Made by a program: the position numbers and the translations under genes | From: JBGTFE01 sp049799955 | Lineage (GTDB): Bacteria > Acidobacteriota > Blastocatellia > Pyrinomonadales > Pyrinomonadaceae | Assembly: GCA_049799955.1 (NCBI GenBank) | Contig: JBARIW010000127.1 | Location: 1 to 64,000, forward strand | Length of the DNA stretch: 64,000 nucleotides | Direction of reading: 5' to 3' | Notes under the pieces: model-generated | Seen by the model: the letters and a program-made list of their open reading frames with translations, nothing else | Database searches by the model: none | Told to the model about the DNA's origin: nothing | Shown: piece after piece, positions 17,417 to 25,988 of the stretch | Numbering within the stretch: the first letter of the stretch is position 1 | Layout of the letters: each line of letters starts with the position of its first letter

Positions 17417-18802
17417 ATGATACGTCGTCTGATTTTTCCGCTGGTTTTCTTCAGCGCCGCAATAATATCCGGTCTGTCGTATACAGACACTGCATCGGCT
17501 CAAGTACTTTCGACTGGGGCTGTTTCCGAATCGAACCCGGCGGCGACACTGACTGTTCCGCCCCAATATCAAATTTTCGATATTGGCGTTGTACAGGCAG
17601 GCGACACCGCATCGCAGGGGTTCGGCGCATCGACCGGCGGCGTCGCTGTCGGACGGAGCGTCCGCACCGGCGGGGCGCAGGCGTTTACCTGGACGCTCGG
17701 CGGCGGCATCATCGGACTGCCTAATCTTGCGGGACGCGCGTTTTGTGTCTCGAACGGCGCGAATAACAGCGGCATCGTTGCGGGCACTTGCGCGTCCACT
17801 TTGTTCGGAACGAGCCGTTTGCCCGTCGTCTGGCAAAACGGCGTCGTGTCGCAGCTTCCGCTTCCCGCAGGCGAAACGCTCGGCGACGCCAACGACGTGA
17901 ACGCTTCGGGCATAGCGGTCGGTTCGGTTAATAGCGGCAGCCTTCAGCGAGCCGCCGTTTACGGCAGCGTAAATGCGTTTGTCATAACCCAGACCACTTC
18001 GAACGGCAGTTTTTTTCTGACCGCATTCGGCGTCAACGATTCCGGTCGTGTAGTCGGTACGGGAATCGACCCGAATAACGCCGCCCGCAATGTCGGCATG
18101 GTTTATGACATCGGCGGCGGCTCCGCCTTCGAAGTCGGCGCGCTGTCAGGCGCTAACGGCGCGCTGGCTTTTGCCGTCAGCAACACCGGTTATGTCGTCG
18201 GTTCGAGCATGATGAATCAAGGTTCGGGACTGCCGTTTATATGGTCTCAGGCTGGAGGAATGGTGGCGATTCCGCTTGCTGCGGGAACGACGCAAGGCTC
18301 GGCGCGCGCGGTCAATTCGGCTGGCTGGACTGTCGGTACGGATTCTTCGGCATTCGCTATTCCGTTTCTTTACGACGGCGCCGCCACCTATCGTCTGGCG
18401 GACCTTATTCCTGCCGGCACGGGTTGGGATTTATCAACCAATACGTCGTCGTCGGCTCTCGGAATCAGCGACAACAACGTCATTGTCGGAACCGGCGTTT
18501 TCAACGGTCAGGTTCATGCCTACGCGATGGTTCCGGTAATCAACGTCTCGCTCGGCGGGCGCATACTGACGGCAGGCGGTAATGGCGTCAGCAATGCCAA
18601 AATCACAGTGTCCGGCGGAAATCTGCCGGCTCCGATTATGGCGCGAACGGGCAGTTTCGGTTATTACAAACTCCAGGGAATACAGTCGGGAATAACATAT
18701 ACCGTAGCTGTCTCTGTCAAACGATATGTGTTTGCCCAGCCGACGCGAATGGTTACACTTCAGAGCGATGTCAGCGACTTTGATTTTGTGGCGCAACCTT
18801 GA
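17417..18802 (+). CDS. Secreted HAF-repeat protein with carboxypeptidase-regulatory-like C-terminus
   Basis: 461 aa from ATG 17417; a longer frame from 17372 lacks a signal-like start. Signal peptide MIRRLIFPLVFFSAAIISGL with cleavage near TASAQ. The body has at least six copies of an N-x-x-G-x-x-V-G unit (NNSGIVAG, NASGIAVG, NDSGRVVG, SNTGYVVG, NSAGWTVG, SDNNVIVG), the HAF repeat of extracellular bacterial proteins, probably a beta-propeller. The last ~90 residues (VSLGGRILTAGGNGVSNAKI...) form a carboxypeptidase-regulatory-like beta domain. Likely cell-surface or secreted; no catalytic motif. It stands just outside the genomic island. Confidence 0.8.
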   Translation: MIRRLIFPLVFFSAAIISGLSYTDTASAQVLSTGAVSESNPAATLTVPPQYQIFDIGVVQAGDTASQGFGASTGGVAVGRSVRTGGAQAFTWTLGGGIIGLPNLAGRAFCVSNGANNSGIVAGTCASTLFGTSRLPVVWQNGVVSQLPLPAGETLGDANDVNASGIAVGSVNSGSLQRAAVYGSVNAFVITQTTSNGSFFLTAFGVNDSGRVVGTGIDPNNAARNVGMVYDIGGGSAFEVGALSGANGALAFAVSNTGYVVGSSMMNQGSGLPFIWSQAGGMVAIPLAAGTTQGSARAVNSAGWTVGTDSSAFAIPFLYDGAATYRLADLIPAGTGWDLSTNTSSSALGISDNNVIVGTGVFNGQVHAYAMVPVINVSLGGRILTAGGNGVSNAKITVSGGNLPAPIMARTGSFGYYKLQGIQSGITYTVAVSVKRYVFAQPTRMVTLQSDVSDFDFVAQP

Positions 18803-18953
18803 GCGGGCGTGTTTATTATAAGCACGTCCAAAACACTCAACAAATTAAATTACGGATACGGCTGAAAATGCCAAAATTGAAAATAAATGTCCAAAATGGC
18901 GTCCAAAAAAGAAAGAAGCAACGCTGAACATTGCTTCTTATACCGTTAAACAT
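18803..18953. other. Flank of the island left end with recombinase-tail-like sequence
   Basis: Contains the tandem motif GTCCAAAATGGCGTCCAAAA at about 18891-18910 followed by a hairpin (AGAAGCAA/TTGCTTCT, 18914-18938) and then the att core. The same order (tandem motif, hairpin, att core) occurs at 31113-31182 after the recombinase remnant. This suggests the 3' flank of a second, lost integrase gene. No ORF seen. Confidence 0.45.
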
Positions 18954-19000
18954 TGGAGCCGGTGAACGGATTTGAACCGCCGACCTGATGATTACAAATC
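18954..19000. repeat. attL: Island attachment site, left copy (47 bp of tRNA-Thr 3' end)
   Basis: A perfect 47-bp direct repeat of 31182-31228, which is the 3' part (CCA end, T arm, variable loop and anticodon arm) of the tRNA-Thr gene. The rest of a tRNA is missing here, so this is the displaced tRNA tail produced by site-specific integration. Confidence 0.92.
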
Positions 19001-19111
19001 TTAAAAAGATATTTATTTAAGTTTCGATAAGTTTACTAAACATTGAAATAACTTAGCTTACAGTTATTACGAGTTTAAGTGAATTTGTGTAAGTATTGAT
19101 AGGTTTATTAC

Positions 19112-19137
19112 ATTTGACACACCATTGACACACCAAA
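19112..19137. repeat. 26-bp island-end repeat, left copy
   Basis: Same 26 bases as 31113-31138; internally a tandem of TTGACACACCA-type units. At the right end it overlaps the stop of the integrase remnant. It is plausibly an arm-type recombinase binding site present at both ends of the element. Confidence 0.7.
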
Positions 19138-19141
19138 GTTT

Positions 19142-19330
19142 TTACATTACCGTGATTAATTCATTCCAATCTGTCGTATTACTTTGATTTTTTCTTGGTT
19201 GTTTCATTTTCCAATTGCCTTCGGTTTTTACGCTTGCAAATCTGACGGTATATCTGCCGAATTTTTGATTTATCTCGTCTATTACTTTTATCAGATTGTG
19301 TTTTTGCTGGAATTTTTCATCATCAAGCAT
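19142..19330 (-). pseudogene. UmuC C-terminal fragment
   Basis: 62 codons that read LDDEKFQQKHNLIKVIDEIN, then QKFGRYTVRFASVKTEGNWK, and end with NTTDWNELITVM. This matches the C-terminal tail of Y-family DNA polymerase V subunits (UmuC, DUF4113 region). The polymerase catalytic core is absent upstream, so it cannot be a functional polymerase. It lies just inside the left island end and is probably a relic of earlier cargo. Confidence 0.7.
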
Positions 19331-19603
19331 TCTCTTTGTTAGTTTATGCTTAAATGCCTTTATTTCTAGAATTATTAGTCAACGTAATCAAATAGAAATA
19401 AAATACTATCTCTACAATAAAAAAATTGCTTTTACTGAAAAATTTGTATATCTTAAATTCGTTCAAGACAATTTAACCAAACTTTTAAAGAAACTGTCAG
19501 TAATTTCTTCCGTCTGTATTTGAGGTTTCCAACTGACAGCAAACTTGCCGAAATAAATGTTATTGATTTCACCCTATAAAATTTCTCAAAGGCGAAGAAA
19601 AAT

Positions 19604-21349
19604 ATGAAATATCTCGTTCTGCTCGAAACATCAGGTAATCAACGATATATATTTTCAACCAACAAACTACGCGAAAACGTCGGCGCATCCGAATTGACCT
19701 ATCAAATCGGCACAAAAGCTGTGATGAAAGCAATCGGCAAATATGACATCGTCAAAGATGACAAAGATGGTAAAAAATTAATAAGTTTTTTGTTTAATTC
19801 CACTCAAAATCCGCCGATTGAAACGCAAAATGATGATGGCGTCGAGATTGTTATGGCAACTTCGGGAAAAGCACTAATTTTGACAAAAACCTTTGATAAA
19901 GCAAAAGAAATTGTTAGAAAAGTAACTCAAGCCGCACTTGAAACTATCCCCGGATTAACCGTTCACGGCGCAATTTGTAAAGTGAAAGATTGTGAAAAAG
20001 TCGATGAATCCGACGAAGCAGACAGATTGCACGAAGCAGTTGGCGATGTTCACAAAAAACTTGAAGAAATCCGCTATCAAATTCCGAGTAACCTTCAACG
20101 CTTTCAGCGTCTGCCTTTTGTCGCAGAATGTAATTCGAGCAATTTGCCTGCCGAAAAACTATATATTCACGAATCGGTAAAGGGAAAAGAAGCAGAAAAG
20201 CCGCATTCTATTGTTTCAATTACCAAGCAGGAAAATTTAAAGAAAGGTAAGACTAGGCTTGAAAATTCAGTTAAAACACACGAAACGGATTTACATTTCG
20301 CCGATAATATAAATGCTTTGGAAAAACATTTCAAAGAAACAAATTGGCTCGCCGTTATTCACTCCGACGGAAACGGTTTAGGACAGATTTTCCTTGATTT
20401 TCAGCAACACATTAAAGCAGAAGATGGAAACGAATATCGTGAAAAATACCGCAAATTCTCGCTTGGACTCGATGAATGCACGATAAAGGCAACTGCTTTC
20501 GCTTTGAAAAATTTACAAACCGCATATCGTGCGAATCGAAAAGATAAAGACAAAGACTCAATCGAAGTTCCGGCAATTCCTCTGGTTTTGGGAGGCGATG
20601 ATTTGACGATAATTTGCGATGGACAATATGCCATCAAATTTACCAAAGATTTTCTAAATAAATTTGTTGAAGAAACTAAAAATCCGAAAATCCAAGATAT
20701 TTTTCCTAACGGTATTTCGCTTGGAATTTGCGCCGGAATTGCGATTATCAAACCTCATTATCCGTTTCATCAGGCTTATCGTTTAGCAGAACAGCTTTTG
20801 CAGTCGGCGAAGAAATCAAAAGAAGTTTCGGTGGCGCTTTCCGCGCTTGACTATCACGTTTTGTATGATTTGGGCAGCGTTGATTTAGCGGAAATTCGCG
20901 GGAAACTCAAACACTTCAAAGTTGCCAGACCTTACATCGTTTCAGATGAGCCGGAAAAAATAATCGAAAAATTAAGCGAAGAAGAAAGAGAATTAGCCAA
21001 AGTTTGGGTTGATAATCATCATTTTAACAAACTTTCGATTCGAGTTGAAACAATGCGGCAAGAAGAAGACGGCAAACGTAAATTACCGAATTCACAGCTT
21101 CATACGCTCCGCGAAAGGCTGCATTTGGGAACTGCCGAAGCCGATGCATTTGCTAAAACTATTACTCATCGTTACGACAATACTGAAAAGAAAGATGAGC
21201 CTTTCAAGAAATTGTATGTTGAAAAGGAAACGCTGTTTTTTGAAGAAGATGGCGCTGACGGAAAACATAAATTGACACATTTTCTCGACGCAATGGAAAT
21301 CGCCGAATTTTGGAAAGGGTTTGAAAACGGAGGTGAAAATGAGCGGTAA
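19604..21349 (+). CDS. cas10: Cas10, type III-D CRISPR large subunit without HD domain
   Basis: 581 aa. It begins directly with the first palm-like domain (YLVLLETSGNQRYIFSTNKL), so the usual N-terminal HD nuclease is missing. The second palm (about 245-430) has Asp255 in VIHSDGNGLG and Gly330-Gly-Asp-Asp333 (LVLGGDDLTII), the cyclase motif that makes cyclic oligoadenylate in this family. A helical C-terminal region (about 440-560) follows. Expected to pair with Csx19 and the Cas7/Cas5 subunits in a crRNA-guided complex. It leads the cas operon, and the next gene starts inside its 3' end (11-base overlap). Moderately AT-rich relative to the chromosome. Confidence 0.9.
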   Translation: MKYLVLLETSGNQRYIFSTNKLRENVGASELTYQIGTKAVMKAIGKYDIVKDDKDGKKLISFLFNSTQNPPIETQNDDGVEIVMATSGKALILTKTFDKAKEIVRKVTQAALETIPGLTVHGAICKVKDCEKVDESDEADRLHEAVGDVHKKLEEIRYQIPSNLQRFQRLPFVAECNSSNLPAEKLYIHESVKGKEAEKPHSIVSITKQENLKKGKTRLENSVKTHETDLHFADNINALEKHFKETNWLAVIHSDGNGLGQIFLDFQQHIKAEDGNEYREKYRKFSLGLDECTIKATAFALKNLQTAYRANRKDKDKDSIEVPAIPLVLGGDDLTIICDGQYAIKFTKDFLNKFVEETKNPKIQDIFPNGISLGICAGIAIIKPHYPFHQAYRLAEQLLQSAKKSKEVSVALSALDYHVLYDLGSVDLAEIRGKLKHFKVARPYIVSDEPEKIIEKLSEEERELAKVWVDNHHFNKLSIRVETMRQEEDGKRKLPNSQLHTLRERLHLGTAEADAFAKTITHRYDNTEKKDEPFKKLYVEKETLFFEEDGADGKHKLTHFLDAMEIAEFWKGFENGGENER

Positions 21350-23723
21350 CTCACATGGACAAATTGTTTTGATATTTGAATCGGATTGGCACGTCGGCAC
21401 CGGCACAGGAATTCCGGGAAGCACGGATAAATTGATTTTCCGCGATGCGGACGGTTTTCCGGCTGTTCCGGCTAAAACTTTAAACGGCATCTGGCGCGAT
21501 GCGATGGAAACCTTGACGCTCGGTTTGGACGACGGAGACGAAAATAATAAGCGTTGGCAAAAATGGGTTGTTGCGATTTTCGGAAATCAACCTGCTGAAA
21601 AAGGCGCAGACCCGACAATCACTCCTTTTCAATCAATTCTAACTCTGCGACCGGCGCGAATTTCCGAAGATTTGCGGGCTGCAATCGGTACTGATGAAGA
21701 CGGAAAAAAATTCAAACAAGCATTAACTTTTATCAAAGCCGGAATTGAGATTGACAACCAGAGCGGAACGGCGAAGGAAAATCATCTGCGTTTTGAAGAA
21801 ATGGGCAGATGCGGAACAATTCTGGAAGCGGCGTTTGATGCGCGAACCGACAACGAAACAGCGCAAGCATTACTTGCTTTGAGCGGCGAATTGATTGAAA
21901 GAATCGGCGGAAAACGTCGGCGCGGCGCGGGAAAATGCAAGTTTGTAGTCAAAGGTTTAATGACAAAAGATAAAGCAATCGAACATCTTCAAACTTTTGC
22001 AGATAAAGACGCGCCCGAAGTTCCGGCAGTTAATAAAACCTCAAACGATATTGATTTGGAAAAAGCTAATGATTCGACCGAATGGCGAACGCTCGAATAT
22101 CGTTTAACTTTGCAAACGCCGGTTTCGATTGTAACGGCGGTTTTGGGCAACGTTTCCGAATCGCTCGATTTTATTCCGGGAACTTATCTTTTACCGCACG
22201 TTACAAATGGTTTGAATAAAAAAGAAGTTCGTTCCGCAGTTGCCAACGGCGACTTTCAAGTTTCGTTCGCAACTGTTGAAATTGATAAAAAGCGCGGCTT
22301 TCCGATTCCGAAAGTTTTTGCGAAAGAAAAAATGAAGCAAAAAGAGAGAGATAAGGAAGAAATTTATAATCGTTTGCTTGAGCCTTTAGAAGAAAAGTTT
22401 CAAACCAAACCAATCCGCGAAGGTTTCATTTCGGAAATAAATTCAAACACGCTCTCGATTGCCGAAACGCCGCAGACGCTTTTGATTCACAACACGGTTG
22501 ACGATAAGTTTCAGCGTCCGACGGAAAATGTCGGGGGCGTTTTTTCGCGTGAAGCAATCAAAGCCGGAACAGTTTTGCTTGGCGAGATTCGTTGGAAAAA
22601 GTATTTGAATTTGAAGGATGAAGATTTTGGGAAACCGAAAGAATCCGTCCGGCTCGGAACTTCTAAAAAGGATGATTACGGTTTGGCGGATTTTGAAATT
22701 GTCGGGAAATCGGAAAGTTTCGAAGCTCAATCAGCTGCGAATTCTAAACCGCAAGGATTGGTCGTTTATCTCGCGTCGGACATTTTGCTTCGCAACGACA
22801 ACTTGCGGCAGACGAATTTGGTTGAAGATTTGGCGAAAAAGTTAGGCGATAAATTAGGTGTAAAATTGACCGAAGCAAAACCTGAAACAGGTTTGATTTC
22901 GTCAATTATCCAAGTTCGTCGCATCGAATCTTGGCAAGTGAGTTGGGGCTTTCCGCGCCCAACTTTGACGACAATGGCAGCCGGTTCGGTGGTCGTTTTT
23001 GAAACTGAAAACAAAATAGATTTGACAAAAGTCAAAGAAATCGAAGCAAACGGAATCGGCGAAAGACGCGGCGAAGGTTACGGACAAGTTGTTTTCAATC
23101 CGCCAATTTTGAAAGTTTCAAAACCCGCTTGGCAAAAAGGAAAACTAACCGAAGCTGAAAAATCGAAAGATGCCGGAAAACTTGACGACGATTTTTCCAG
23201 ACAAATCGAATTAACGGCGTGGCGCGAAGAATTGAAAGTCGCAGTTTTGAAAATTGCGGCAAATGAAGATTGCCGCGAAAAGATTTTCGGCTTTGAGATT
23301 AAAGTAGAAAACGGCGAGAAAAAATCAATCCCGCCGATGAGTCAAATCGGCGGACTTCGCTCCGTAATAAGTCGTTTGCAGAATAAAAGTAGTGTCGAGC
23401 TTGTCAAATCTTGGCTTGAGCATTTGGAGAAAACTTCAAATCGCCTTGAAAAATGGCATAAAGACAAAAACAAAGCCATTGAGAAACTACAAAAAATTAA
23501 GAATTTGGTTGGAGAAAAAAGTGAAATTTGGAGAGTTTTGCGTGAGGCGAAAATTGACGAAAAAACTACTTGGCAAAAACTTAAATCTATAACTAGACAA
23601 AACTTAGAAGAAGACGAAAATCTTTGGGCGGAGGCGATTCGAGCATTGTTCTTCGCTTGCCAACACGCGCACAAACGCGACCTTGAAAAAATGGAATGGA
23701 AAAAGGAGGCGGCAAATGGCTAG
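21339..23723 (+). CDS. Cas7-Cas5-Cas11 fusion (Csx10-containing), type III-Dv
   Basis: 794 aa from ATG 21339, with GGAGG ending five bases upstream. Residues 1-215 are a Cas7/Csm3-like RAMP (GIPGSTDKLIFRDADGFPAV, with Asp30 as the possible RNA-cleaving residue, and RRRGAGKCKF). About 240-610 is a Csx10/Cas5-like RAMP (SLDFIPGTYLLPHV, LLIHNTVDDKFQRPTENVGG, GIGERRGEGYGQVVF). From about 630 to the end the chain is nearly all helix and Lys/Glu-rich, as expected for a fused Cas11. This order matches the Cas7-5-11 subunit of the Synechocystis type III-Dv complex. Domain borders are estimates by eye. Confidence 0.85.
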   Translation: MSGNSHGQIVLIFESDWHVGTGTGIPGSTDKLIFRDADGFPAVPAKTLNGIWRDAMETLTLGLDDGDENNKRWQKWVVAIFGNQPAEKGADPTITPFQSILTLRPARISEDLRAAIGTDEDGKKFKQALTFIKAGIEIDNQSGTAKENHLRFEEMGRCGTILEAAFDARTDNETAQALLALSGELIERIGGKRRRGAGKCKFVVKGLMTKDKAIEHLQTFADKDAPEVPAVNKTSNDIDLEKANDSTEWRTLEYRLTLQTPVSIVTAVLGNVSESLDFIPGTYLLPHVTNGLNKKEVRSAVANGDFQVSFATVEIDKKRGFPIPKVFAKEKMKQKERDKEEIYNRLLEPLEEKFQTKPIREGFISEINSNTLSIAETPQTLLIHNTVDDKFQRPTENVGGVFSREAIKAGTVLLGEIRWKKYLNLKDEDFGKPKESVRLGTSKKDDYGLADFEIVGKSESFEAQSAANSKPQGLVVYLASDILLRNDNLRQTNLVEDLAKKLGDKLGVKLTEAKPETGLISSIIQVRRIESWQVSWGFPRPTLTTMAAGSVVVFETENKIDLTKVKEIEANGIGERRGEGYGQVVFNPPILKVSKPAWQKGKLTEAEKSKDAGKLDDDFSRQIELTAWREELKVAVLKIAANEDCREKIFGFEIKVENGEKKSIPPMSQIGGLRSVISRLQNKSSVELVKSWLEHLEKTSNRLEKWHKDKNKAIEKLQKIKNLVGEKSEIWRVLREAKIDEKTTWQKLKSITRQNLEEDENLWAEAIRALFFACQHAHKRDLEKMEWKKEAANG

Positions 23724-25431
23724 ACTGATATATTCACGATTAAGAATCAATGGGAAACTCACGGCGGAAACGCCGCTTCACGTCGGTGGAATTGGCGGCA
23801 ATGCGGATTCCGATATGGCTCTTGCCATCAACGGCAAAGGCGAATTTTATGTTCCAGGCACGAGCATTACGGGAGTTTTGCGAGCGTGGTGCGAGAGAAG
23901 TTTCGGCAGAAAATTGACGGAAGATATTTGGGGATTTCAAGAGAAAAACTCTCAAATAGCCGGAACGAAAAAAGATGAAAGCCACGCAAGTTTTGTTCTA
24001 GTTGAAGACGCGACCATCGAAAACGCAAAAGATGTTTTGACCGAAATCCGCGATGGCGTTGGCATTGACCGCTTTTACGGCACGGCGGCAGACGGCGCAA
24101 AATACGACCGCGAGATTTTGCCGAAAGGCTCGAAATTAGATTTCAAAATGACGGTTGAGATTGGCGAAAACCGGAATGCAAACCAAATCAAAGCTATTTT
24201 CGGACATCTGCTCGAAGCCCTGCAAAACGGCGAGATTCGTTTCGGCGGTTCGCGCACACGCGGACTCGGCAAGTTGCGGTTGTCGCTGACAAAACAAGTA
24301 AGCGACGAAAGTTTGCTTGGCTTCGACAAAATTATTTCTGCTCTCAAAAGAAAAATTGAAACGGAAAATGAAACGACGGAGAATATTGACACAAAAGCCG
24401 AAATCGAAAGATTGATAAAAGCTGACAAAACAACAAAACCCGATTCAAATGCGCGGCTTGAAATCACGATTGACTGGTCGCCCGTTCAGCCCTTGATGGT
24501 CAAAGCCGGTTTTGAAGGAATCGGCGTTGATATGCTGCCTCTCACGTCGCAAAAAGACGGCGGCGAACTTGCGCTCGTGCTGCCCGGAAGCTCGATAAAA
24601 GGCTCCATCCGCAGCCAAGCCGAACGCATTATGCGAACTTTACTCGATTGCGAAGATAAAGGCGAGAGATTTCGCACAAAAGATAATCCGAACTTTCACG
24701 ACCAAATAAACAAAATTCCTTTGGTTGACGAAATTTTCGGCGCGAAAGCTGACAGCGGTGAAGATAAAAATGGCATCGAGAAAAGGATTAAAAAAGGTCG
24801 GCTCGGAGCTTTGTCGATTGACGATTGTTTTGCCGAAAAACCCTTCGACAAGGAAATTTGGAACGAAATAACGACCGCGAAAACTACCGTTACCAATATC
24901 GAAAATAATAAAGAAACGGAAGTTTCCTTCGGACAGCAACCGCTTTGGCAGGCATTGAAAAAAATCAAACACAAACCGAAAGACAAAACCGGCGCGGAAA
25001 TTGATAAAGAAATCGCGTCGTTTGCCGTCGAACATCACAACGCGATTGACCGATTCACTGGCGGCGCGGCGGACGGCGCATTGTATTCGGTCTTAGCTCC
25101 GACCAAAATCAGTTGGGACAAAATGCAAATTTCGCTCGATTTTTCACGAATTCAAAATGAGGACAGACAAATTGAGAAAGCCGAATGGCATAAATGCCTG
25201 ATGCTTCTTTTATTAGTGTTGAGAGATTTAGCCGAAAATCGCTTGCCTTTAGGTTTTGCGACAAATCGCGGAATGGGCGAAATTGAAGTAGAAAGCATTG
25301 AGTTAAAAGGCAAAAATCTTAAAGAAATTGGTTTAGACGGTGATGTTTTAATCAAAATGGAAAACGGCAAATTTACCGCAAGCGATGACTTGAAAAAATT
25401 AGGAGGCAAAGAATGGTGGAAAACGAATTAA
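23716..25431 (+). CDS. Cas7-Cas7 tandem fusion (Cas7-2x), type III-Dv
   Basis: 571 aa from ATG 23716, with AAGGAGG 6 bases upstream; overlaps the previous gene by 8 bases. It contains two Csm3-like RAMP domains. The first is about residues 10-195 (PLHVGGIGGNADSDMALA, then YVPGTSITGVLR, and SRTRGLGKLRL). The second is about 245-555 (IGVDMLPLTSQKDGGELALV, LPGSSIKGSIRS, TNRGMGEIEVES). Each has the Asp expected for target-RNA cleavage (Asp31 or Asp33, and Asp272). In the backbone these provide two consecutive Cas7 units in one chain, a hallmark of III-Dv. Cleavage activity is predicted from family. Confidence 0.87.
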   Translation: MARLIYSRLRINGKLTAETPLHVGGIGGNADSDMALAINGKGEFYVPGTSITGVLRAWCERSFGRKLTEDIWGFQEKNSQIAGTKKDESHASFVLVEDATIENAKDVLTEIRDGVGIDRFYGTAADGAKYDREILPKGSKLDFKMTVEIGENRNANQIKAIFGHLLEALQNGEIRFGGSRTRGLGKLRLSLTKQVSDESLLGFDKIISALKRKIETENETTENIDTKAEIERLIKADKTTKPDSNARLEITIDWSPVQPLMVKAGFEGIGVDMLPLTSQKDGGELALVLPGSSIKGSIRSQAERIMRTLLDCEDKGERFRTKDNPNFHDQINKIPLVDEIFGAKADSGEDKNGIEKRIKKGRLGALSIDDCFAEKPFDKEIWNEITTAKTTVTNIENNKETEVSFGQQPLWQALKKIKHKPKDKTGAEIDKEIASFAVEHHNAIDRFTGGAADGALYSVLAPTKISWDKMQISLDFSRIQNEDRQIEKAEWHKCLMLLLLVLRDLAENRLPLGFATNRGMGEIEVESIELKGKNLKEIGLDGDVLIKMENGKFTASDDLKKLGGKEWWKTN

Positions 25432-25988
25432 CAAACATAAAACTGAATACGAACAGAGCGGACGGAAAAACTTTATCCGAATCGGTTGCGGAATTTATTA
25501 AAGTTTTCGGAGAATCGTTACCAAAAACTTTCGCCGTTCTTTATTCTCCGGGCGATTGTTTATTATCTCTGGTTGACGAACAGGGTAATTTTACGGCAAA
25601 GGCAAACGAAGTTGCTTTGAACAAAATTTTTGAAGCGCGAATTTTTAACGATGTTGCCGAACTGCGCTGGCTCAATGAAACAGATGGCTGCGGTGCGGCG
25701 GCAGTTTTATCTAAAAAAGAATTTCCGTTTTTCGGTAGAACCCAGACGACGGAAAATTGTGTCGAAACAATTAAACAAAATTATCTGCTTTGGGGCGAAA
25801 TTTCGCCAAGCAATCAAGCCGACGAAAATTGGACGGAACTCGCCGAAGCGCGAATCGGCAAATTCTACGTTCCAATCAAAACGACTTCGCGGGCTTGTTT
25901 TGAAGCAAAAGAATATCTGAAAGAATTTGCCGACGGAAACGTCGCGGTTTTTGAAGAAAGATTGACGGGAATTTCGGAGGTAAAATAA
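25413..25988 (+). CDS. csx19: Csx19-family CRISPR type III-D protein
   Basis: 191 aa from ATG 25413, with AGGAGG 6 bases upstream; 19-base overlap with the gene before and 1-base overlap with the gene after. The pattern IFEARIFNDVAELRWL, then YLLWGEISPSNQADENWTEL, then ARIGKFYVPI matches the TIGR03984/Csx19 family, which is restricted to type III-D loci. In III-Dv complexes Csx19 is a structural subunit near Cas10. No catalytic motif is visible. Confidence 0.83.
   Translation: MVENELTNIKLNTNRADGKTLSESVAEFIKVFGESLPKTFAVLYSPGDCLLSLVDEQGNFTAKANEVALNKIFEARIFNDVAELRWLNETDGCGAAAVLSKKEFPFFGRTQTTENCVETIKQNYLLWGEISPSNQADENWTELAEARIGKFYVPIKTTSRACFEAKEYLKEFADGNVAVFEERLTGISEVK

Noticed and set aside
18954..19000. 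A second tRNA-Thr gene
   Set aside because: Only the 3' 47 bases are present; the D arm and 5' acceptor strand are missing. It is an attachment-site duplicate.
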